DNA of 11,164 nt from Gemmatimonadota bacterium (GTDB lineage Bacteria; Gemmatimonadota; Gemmatimonadetes; Longimicrobiales; Gaopeijiaceae): positions 1-11,164 of the forward strand of contig JAHHMJ010000311.1 in NCBI GenBank assembly GCA_018678395.1. Direction: 5' to 3'. Below the pieces are notes generated by a model. That model was not told where the DNA came from, did not search any database, and worked only from the letters and a program-made list of their open reading frames with translations. Shown here one piece after another: positions 6,611 to 11,164 of the stretch (its first letter is position 1; each line of letters opens with the position of its first letter). A program made the translations under genes and the position numbers.

Positions 6611-6946
6611 ATGTCAGCCGGTGTCCCCGAAATCCACGTTCTCGATCTCAAGGCCCGCCTCGACGAGGGCGACGCACCGGTGATGGTCGATGTTCGCGAG
6701 GCTTTCGAGCGCGCGATCGCCGATCTCCCCGAGTGGGGCCAGCGGCACATGCCGATGGCCGCAGTGCCGCAGCGGTTTCACGAGCTGCCCCGCGACGCCG
6801 ACATCGTGGTCTACTGCCGCTCGGGTGCGCGCAGCGCATCGGTGGTGCAGTTCCTCCAGGCGCAGGGCTTCGAGGGTGCCGTCAACCTCGCCGGCGGCGT
6901 GCTGGCGTGGCAGGAGGACGTGGACCCTACACTGACCCGCTACTGA
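6611..6946 (+). CDS. Single-domain rhodanese-like sulfurtransferase
   Basis: A 111-residue cytoplasmic protein starting at ATG 6611, with GGAG at 6600-6603, seven bases ahead. It is one complete rhodanese domain: EIHVLDLKARLDEGDAPVMV, the VDVRE motif at 26-30, VVYCRSGARS at 66-75 with catalytic C69 in a CRSGARS loop, and the closing NLAGGVLAWQED. A persulfide is formed on the loop cysteine in this family. The six-residue loop CRSGAR is the size associated with sulfur, not phosphate, substrates. The usual HIPGA segment is modified to QRHMPMAAVPQ at 44-54. Small rhodaneses of this type donate sulfur or reduce thiosulfate, but the partner here is not shown. The glycosidase-like gene starts 12 bp after its stop, so the two are probably co-transcribed although their roles do not obviously connect. 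Confidence 0.93.
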   Translation: MSAGVPEIHVLDLKARLDEGDAPVMVDVREAFERAIADLPEWGQRHMPMAAVPQRFHELPRDADIVVYCRSGARSASVVQFLQAQGFEGAVNLAGGVLAWQEDVDPTLTRY

Positions 6947-6958
6947 CCCGAGGCCACC

Positions 6959-8233
6959 ATGACGAACCCCGTACATCATCGCCGCATCCGAGCGGCCGTT
7001 CGGTTCGGGGTTCTCCTCGTCACGGGGCTGGCCGGTGCCGTTGCGCCGGCCGGGGGGGTCGAGGCCCAGGATCTCGAACCCCGACCGCGCGCGATCCGGG
7101 GGCTCTACGTGAACGCCTGGGCCGCCGGGTCCCGGGCCCGCCTCGATACGCTCCTCGCCGTGGCCAGGGCGACCGAGGTCAACGCGCTCGTCATCGACAT
7201 CAAGGACGCGTCGGGGTACGTCAGCCACGCCTCGCAGGTCGAGTCCGTGCGTGCGGCCGGCGCGACCGGCCAGATCCGCATTCGCGATCTCGCGGCGGTC
7301 GTCGACCGGATTCGCGCAGCGGGGCTCTATCCGATCGCGCGCATCGTGGTCGCCAAGGATCCGATCCTCACGGCGGCCCGGCCGGATTGGGCCATTCGGG
7401 ATTCGGCGGGTGGTGTCTGGGCCGACGCCAGGGGCAACCGTTGGTTGAATCTCTGGCAGGACGGCGTTCGCGAGTACCACACGGACCTCGCCGAAGAAGT
7501 GGTCCGGGCCGGATTCTCGGAGATCCAGTGGGACTACATCCGATTCCCGGACGCACCGGCCGAGACGCGGGCGAGCGCTCGCTTCCCGGGCGCCCAGGGG
7601 CGGCAGGTCGAGGCGGTGGAGCGGTTCCTCGCCGAGGCGCGTCGCGATCTCGCGCCCACCGGCGCGCGCATGACGGCCGACGTCTTCGGAATCACCACGT
7701 CGGCTCGTCACGACGTCGGCGTGGGTCAGGTGTGGGAGTCCTTCATCGCTCACGTCGACGACGCCCTTCCCATGATCTATCCCAGCCATTTCCGTCCGGG
7801 CAGCCACCGCGTGTCCAGGCCGGCGGACCGACCCTACGAGATCGTCAGGGCCGCGCTCGAAGCCGCGGTGGAGCGGAATCGCGCGATTGCGGGGGCCGGC
7901 GGGATCGTGCCCTGGTTGCAGGACTTCTCCTGGGGTCGGGGCACCGTGCCGTACGGGGCCGCCGAGGTGCGTGCGCAGATTCAGGCGGCGTACGACGCCG
8001 GGGTGAACGGCTGGATTCTCTGGAACTCGGGCAGCAAGTACACGATCGACGCGCTCGAGCCCGCCGGGGGGTGGGTCGAGGAGCCCGGGATCCGGATCGG
8101 GGGCGAGGTCGTGCCGGTCTCGCAGCGGGGCGAGTGGCTGAGCGAGCCTACGCGGGGCGCTCCCCCGCAGAACACCGCCCGACGACCCGCGCGATCCGCG
8201 CCTTCCGGGTCTTCTCCGTCCGGGCCAGCTTGA
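6959..8233 (+). CDS. Secreted DUF4015 family putative glycoside hydrolase
   Basis: A 424-residue protein from ATG 6959, with GAGG at 6950-6953. The signal peptide runs 1-36 with cleavage expected at VEA|QD, so it is exported. Residues about 45-365 form a TIM-barrel-like DUF4015 domain: RGLYVNAWAAGS 47-58, NALVIDIKDASG 75-86, YPIARIVVAKDP 124-135, EIQWDYIRFPD 188-198, ADVFG 240-244, ALPMIYPSHF 269-278, PWLQDF 318-323 and GWILWNSGS 351-359. D192 and D241 occupy positions where acidic residues sit at barrel strand ends and are candidate catalytic residues. Family members are annotated as putative glycoside hydrolases, related to the GH13 fold, with no established substrate. The last 28 residues (397-424) are a Pro/Ser/Arg-rich tail with no domain character, encoded in the 86 bp that overlap the convergent gene. 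That tail is probably a late extension, or the result of a lost earlier stop. Confidence 0.88.
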   Translation: MTNPVHHRRIRAAVRFGVLLVTGLAGAVAPAGGVEAQDLEPRPRAIRGLYVNAWAAGSRARLDTLLAVARATEVNALVIDIKDASGYVSHASQVESVRAAGATGQIRIRDLAAVVDRIRAAGLYPIARIVVAKDPILTAARPDWAIRDSAGGVWADARGNRWLNLWQDGVREYHTDLAEEVVRAGFSEIQWDYIRFPDAPAETRASARFPGAQGRQVEAVERFLAEARRDLAPTGARMTADVFGITTSARHDVGVGQVWESFIAHVDDALPMIYPSHFRPGSHRVSRPADRPYEIVRAALEAAVERNRAIAGAGGIVPWLQDFSWGRGTVPYGAAEVRAQIQAAYDAGVNGWILWNSGSKYTIDALEPAGGWVEEPGIRIGGEVVPVSQRGEWLSEPTRGAPPQNTARRPARSAPSGSSPSGPA

Positions 8234-8720
8234 TCTCGTAGAGCGCGCGCTTCCGGACGCTCGCGGGAGCCTCGTTCCACGCAGCGCGAGTGGGACCGGT
8301 GTGCCCGAGTGCCGCATCGAGGTCCGCCGGCACTACGAGCGCTTCGACGTCGTCGAGGAAGGACCACGACCCGTCGACCCTCGCCGCTTCGATGAGGGCG
8401 CGACCGGCCGGAGTCATGAGGCCATCCGCCTCCAGCTCCTCGACGTAGCCCTTGTTCAGCGCACTCCATGGGCTGCCGGCCTTGCGCCGGGTGACGTATA
8501 CCGAAGTCCGATCGTCGTCCACGCGGCGGGTGCGGCTGTCGACCCATCCGAAGCACAGCGCTTCCTTCACGATGTGGCCCCACGGCAGGTAGCGGTCGGG
8601 GCGGTGCTTCTTCCACGTGACCAGCCAGACTCCCTGCTCCGTCTCGTGGTTCTGCTCGAGCCACCGTCGCCATTCCGCACGGCTGCGGACTTCGATCCGG
8701 GGAGCGTCGTCGATGGACAC
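8148..8720 (-). CDS. YdeI/OmpD-associated (bacteriocin-protection type) family protein
   Basis: A 190-residue cytoplasmic protein using GTG at 8720, preceded by GAGGG four bases upstream. Family marks: EWRRWLEQNHETEQGVWLV near residues 16-34, EALCFGWVDS at 53-62, RRKAGSPWSALNK at 78-90, GLMTPAGRALIEAA 100-113 and a basic C-terminal helix with the ARTEKTRKARIARVV segment (166-180), as in PF13376-type proteins. Some members are described as protecting against bacteriocins or cationic peptides, but a biochemical mechanism is not established and the name should be taken loosely. The gene starts 11 bp after the ABC exporter's stop and is probably in the same transcript. Its final 86 bp are antisense to the end of the glycosidase gene; here the overlapping part includes conserved C-terminal family sequence, so this gene is the likelier original occupant of the overlap. 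Confidence 0.9.
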   Translation of the reverse strand: MSIDDAPRIEVRSRAEWRRWLEQNHETEQGVWLVTWKKHRPDRYLPWGHIVKEALCFGWVDSRTRRVDDDRTSVYVTRRKAGSPWSALNKGYVEELEADGLMTPAGRALIEAARVDGSWSFLDDVEALVVPADLDAALGHTGPTRAAWNEAPASVRKRALYEIKLARTEKTRKARIARVVGRCSAGERPA

Positions 8721-8731
8721 CGGACCCTCGG

Positions 8732-10540
8732 TCAGGCCGCGCTTCGAGGCACGCCGGCGAACTGCAGTTCGTAGAGGCGGGCGTAGAGGCCCTCCGCGGC
8801 GAGCAGTTCGTCGTGTGTGCCCTGCTCGGCGACCTCTCCGTGATGCAGCACGAGAATCCGGTCGGCGTGCACCACCGTGGACAGGCGATGGGCGATGACC
8901 AGCGAGGTGCGGTCGGCGAGGAGCGTGTCGGTCGCCTCTTCGATGCGCGCCTCGATCTCGGAATCCACGGACGACGTAGCCTCGTCGAGTACGAGGATGG
9001 GCGGATCGAAGGCGAGCGCGCGTGCGAACGACACCAGTTGACGCTCCCCGACGGAGAGGGACGCTCCGCGCTCCCCCAGCGGCTGGGCGTACCCCTTGTC
9101 GAGTCGCTCGATGAAGGGCTCGGCCCCGATGCGGCGAGCCGCCGCCCGCACGCGGTCCTCAGAGATCCAGTCGGCCCCGAGATCGAGGTTGTAGGCGACG
9201 TCCCGGCTGAAGAGAAAGACGTCCTGAAGCACCAGTCCGATGCGCTCGCGGAGGTCCCGTACGGCGATCTGGCCAATGGGTACGCCGTCGAGCAGCACCT
9301 CGCCCTTCTGAACGTCGTAGAAGCGCATCAGGAGGTTGATGAGCGTCGACTTTCCGGCACCCGTGTGACCCACGATGGCGATCTTCTCACCCGGCGCAGC
9401 GCGGAAGCTGACGTTCCGGAGCACCCAGTCCCACTCGCCCTTCTCGTCGTGGTCGTAGGCGAACCACACGTCGCGGAACTCGATCTCGCCCCGGACCGTC
9501 TCGGGCAGCGCGCGCGGATCAGCGGCTTCGATCACTCCCGCAGGCTCGTCGAGCAGCTTGAAGATCCGCTCCGACGAGGCCATCGCCCCCTGCAGCAGAT
9601 TGTACTTCTCGGACAGGTCCTGGATCGGGCGGAAGAAGCGCCGTGCGTACTGGAGGAAGGCCGCGACGACGCCGACGGTGACGGCTCCGTCGAGGATGCG
9701 GGCGCCCCCGTACCAGAGGGTGAGGGCCAGGGCGATCGACGTGAAGACCTCGATGACCGGGAAGAAGAGCGCGTAGTAGGTGATCGAGCGCAGGTGGGCC
9801 TCGAGGTAATCGGCCTCGACCTCGCCGTGCCGCTGCTGGTCGGCCTTCTCGCGGCTGAAGAGATGGACGACGCGGATACCCGTGAAGCGCTCGTGCAGGA
9901 AGGCGTTGATGCGAGCGAGACGGACCCGGATGTCCCGGTACGCCTGCCGGATCCGTGAGCGGAAGAGAAAGACGGCGACCCACACGAAGGGCAGCACCGT
10001 GAACGTCACGAGCGCGAGTCGCCAGTCCATGCGCAGCATGGCGGCGAGGATGAAGAGCAGCGTGAAGACGTCCCCGAAGACCGAGACCAGCCCGGACGCG
10101 AACAGTTCGTTCAGGGTCTGGATGTCCGAGGTGATCCGCGTCATCAGTCGACCGGTCGGCGTGCGGTCGAAGGTGCGCTGATCGAGCTCCTGGAACTTGG
10201 CGAAGACCTCCTTGCGGAGATCGTACATCACACTCTGCCCGAGCCACGTGGTCAGCAGGCCCTGTCCGTATTGCAGCAGGAATCCCAGCCCGATCGCGAC
10301 GGCGTAGCCTGCGGCGAGGGTGCCCAGAAAGCCGACGTCGCCCCGAGGAATCGCCTCGTCGAGCGCCTGCTGGGTGAGCCACGGGCCGACCACCTCGACG
10401 GCCGACGCCGCGGCCAGCAGCGCCACCGCGCCGGCCACGTGCCAGCCGTAGGGGCGCAGGTAGCGCAACAGACGCCGCATGAGGCGGGCGTCGTACGCTT
10501 TGCCGAGCGCCTCTTCTTCGTGGAAGGAGGAAGCATTCAC
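8732..10540 (-). CDS. ABC exporter with fused membrane and ATPase domains (MdlB/MsbA type)
   Basis: A 602-residue type IV (type I exporter fold) half transporter in the inner membrane. GTG at 10540 is used; no ATG is available in frame before residue 21, and family proteins begin with a similar acidic EEEALGKAYDARLMRRLLRYLRPY. The six-helix transmembrane domain covers about 30-310. The nucleotide-binding domain follows at about 353-595: Walker A GHTGAGKST 391-399, Q-loop Q439, signature LSVGERQ 495-501, Walker B ILVLDE 515-520 with catalytic E520, and switch H551. Catalytic residues are intact. The signature differs from LSGGQ and, with the C-terminal AHRLSTVVHADRILVLHHGEVAEQGTHDELL, resembles MdlB/SmdB-like subunits that often work as heterodimers with a second half transporter. 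No second half transporter is in this window. Substrates could be lipids or drugs and cannot be read from sequence. It has no clear ribosome-binding site, and a perfect 12-bp palindrome lies just upstream. Confidence 0.95.
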   Translation of the reverse strand: MNASSFHEEEALGKAYDARLMRRLLRYLRPYGWHVAGAVALLAAASAVEVVGPWLTQQALDEAIPRGDVGFLGTLAAGYAVAIGLGFLLQYGQGLLTTWLGQSVMYDLRKEVFAKFQELDQRTFDRTPTGRLMTRITSDIQTLNELFASGLVSVFGDVFTLLFILAAMLRMDWRLALVTFTVLPFVWVAVFLFRSRIRQAYRDIRVRLARINAFLHERFTGIRVVHLFSREKADQQRHGEVEADYLEAHLRSITYYALFFPVIEVFTSIALALTLWYGGARILDGAVTVGVVAAFLQYARRFFRPIQDLSEKYNLLQGAMASSERIFKLLDEPAGVIEAADPRALPETVRGEIEFRDVWFAYDHDEKGEWDWVLRNVSFRAAPGEKIAIVGHTGAGKSTLINLLMRFYDVQKGEVLLDGVPIGQIAVRDLRERIGLVLQDVFLFSRDVAYNLDLGADWISEDRVRAAARRIGAEPFIERLDKGYAQPLGERGASLSVGERQLVSFARALAFDPPILVLDEATSSVDSEIEARIEEATDTLLADRTSLVIAHRLSTVVHADRILVLHHGEVAEQGTHDELLAAEGLYARLYELQFAGVPRSAA

Positions 10541-10553
10541 GGCGAGAAGGTAA

Positions 10554-10565
10554 CGCAGGCCTGCG
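10554..10565. promoter_or_regulatory. Perfect 12-bp palindrome upstream of the ABC exporter
   Basis: CGCAGGCCTGCG reads the same on both strands and is flanked by AAC-like and GTT bases that extend the symmetry with one bulge. It fills much of the 31-bp gap between the RuvC-like gene stop (10572) and the exporter GTG (10540). With no loop bases it is a poor RNA hairpin, so a binding site for a dimeric protein is the more natural reading. In a GC-rich genome a 12-bp palindrome can also be chance. Confidence 0.3.
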
Positions 10566-10571
10566 GTTGGG

Positions 10572-11060
10572 TCAGGCCGGCCGGAGCGGTTCCGGGAGCT
10601 CGTCGAGCCAGCCTGCGTCGAGGACCGCCCACAGTCCCACCGCGATCGCCTCGGCCGCGTCGTGACGCAACCCCGTTGGACGGGAGGCTCCGGACCACTC
10701 GATCACCCGTCGCGCGAGCGTGTCCGCCTGCTGCTTGGCGTCCGTTCCGGTGCGCCGATCACGGGACCGAAGCAGGCGTTCCCTCCACACGCGGGCGTCC
10801 ACGGCGCGGAAGGCGAGGCCCCGTCGCTCGGCCTCGCGCTGCCAGGGCTCGGCGAAGCCTCCGCCACCCCCCTCGACGACGACACGCGCCAGGCCCGGGA
10901 TCCGCTTCATGATTCCGTGCACGCCCCGCTTGAGACGGCTGCGGGATCCGAAGTTCGTCGAGCGGTACTCCCGGAGACGACCGTCCTCTCCGAAGACGGC
11001 GATCCCGGCGCGCAGGCCGGCGTCGACCGCGAGGAGGCGCGGCGGGTGTGCGGTGTCCAT
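10572..11060 (-). CDS. RuvC/RNase H-fold nuclease-like protein
   Basis: A 162-residue protein from ATG 11060 to TGA 10572. It shows the layout of the RuvC-type RNase H fold: strand 1 LLAVDAGLRAGIAVF at 9-23 with D13 (compare IDPG in RuvC), an acidic residue after a hydrophobic strand in VVVEGGGGGF (E63), and a C-terminal helix with RHDAAEAIAVGLWAVL, giving D134 and E137 at the positions of the final two acidic residues (compare ADAADALAIA in RuvC). A lysine-containing helix, DAKQQADTLARRV at 107-119, precedes it, as in RuvC. The size (162) is close to RuvC (about 170), but the sequence is divergent and lacks the usual RuvC DPG start. The likely activity is nucleic-acid cleavage or junction binding; alternatives are a YqgF-like or inactive relative. 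It is probably first or second in the minus-strand run that continues with the ABC exporter. No clear Shine-Dalgarno is seen. Confidence 0.7.
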   Translation of the reverse strand: MDTAHPPRLLAVDAGLRAGIAVFGEDGRLREYRSTNFGSRSRLKRGVHGIMKRIPGLARVVVEGGGGGFAEPWQREAERRGLAFRAVDARVWRERLLRSRDRRTGTDAKQQADTLARRVIEWSGASRPTGLRHDAAEAIAVGLWAVLDAGWLDELPEPLRPA

Positions 11061-11090
11061 GGCGGACGGTCCCGGGCCGGTGGCTCCGGG

Positions 11091-11164
11091 TCAAGAGGGT
11101 GGGGACGGGAGCCAGGGCAGCTCGAGGCGGGATCGAGGGTCCGCCGCGCCGGGAACCGCCCGAT
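11091..11164 (-). CDS. Possible C-terminal end of an upstream minus-strand gene (partial)
   Basis: From the right edge an open minus-strand frame runs 23 codons to TGA at 11091-11093, ending ...SRLELPWLPSPPS. The stop falls 30 bp before the RuvC-like ATG, a spacing normal for genes of one operon. The peptide is too short to recognise, and because the region is GC-rich other frames are open too, so this is a weak call. Confidence 0.3.
   Translation of the reverse strand, partial: RAVPGAADPRSRLELPWLPSPPS

Noticed and set aside
6614..8317. 567-codon minus-strand open frame across the rhodanese and glycosidase genes
   Set aside because: Both plus-strand genes have full domain motifs, start sites and ribosome-binding sites. 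The antisense product is low-complexity and spans two genes, as expected for a GC-driven shadow.
8813..9958. 381-codon plus-strand open frame inside the ABC exporter gene
   Set aside because: It is complementary to the transporter's ATPase and membrane domains and has no recognisable motif or ribosome-binding site.
11059..11164. Plus-strand open frame starting at ATG 11059 and running to the right edge
   Set aside because: It starts inside the RuvC-like start codon region, encodes a Gly/Pro/Ser-rich peptide with no motif, and has no ribosome-binding site.
1..11164. Defence island, prophage, insertion sequence or CRISPR array
   Set aside because: No transposase, integrase, repeat-spacer pattern, terminal repeats or compositional break was seen. 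The RuvC-like and YdeI-like genes alone do not make a defence system.

Overview
This is a high-GC, gene-dense chromosomal window with short intergenic gaps, several 4-base stop/start overlaps and frequent GTG starts. A Kdo transferase implies a Gram-negative organism that makes lipopolysaccharide. The gene set (KdtA with AGSTWP and YVGGGF motifs, a DUF6526 protein, a haem c plus copper monooxygenase fusion, a DUF4015 glycosidase-like protein and an MdlB-like ABC exporter) suggests Gemmatimonadota or a related environmental phylum. That placement is inferred from motif memory, not from a search. I see no tRNA, rRNA, CRISPR array, insertion sequence, integrase or phage gene, so the region looks like ordinary core or soft-core chromosome.

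Layout, left to right. (1) Minus-strand pair: an SPFH/band 7 (prohibitin-like) membrane protein (898-1788) is followed downstream by a DUF2265-type zinc aminopeptidase, probably a lipoprotein, that is cut by the left edge. (2) Divergent plus-strand pair: waaA/kdtA (1942-3243) shares a GTGA overlap with a BON-MscS mechanosensitive channel (3240-4580). (3) Minus-strand pair: a secreted cytochrome c plus PHM-like copper monooxygenase (5051-6463) shares an ATGA overlap with a two-helix DUF6526 membrane protein (4617-5054). (4) Divergent plus-strand pair: a single-domain rhodanese (6611-6946) and a secreted DUF4015 putative glycoside hydrolase (6959-8233). (5) Minus-strand run: a possible partial gene at the right edge, a RuvC/RNase H-fold protein (10572-11060), an MdlB-like ABC exporter (8732-10540) and a YdeI/OmpD-associated protein (8148-8720), whose end overlaps the end of the glycosidase gene by 86 bp.

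Most genes concern the cell envelope: LPS core assembly, osmotic safety valve, membrane organisation and proteolysis, export, and secreted redox or carbohydrate enzymes. The most unusual object is the haem/copper fusion. All six copper ligands known from peptidylglycine alpha-hydroxylating monooxygenase can be aligned, plus a CxxCH haem site, and the gene is translationally coupled to a conserved membrane protein of unknown function. I found no clear defence system or mobile element. The window is well explained by known families, with a few uncharacterised pairings worth testing.
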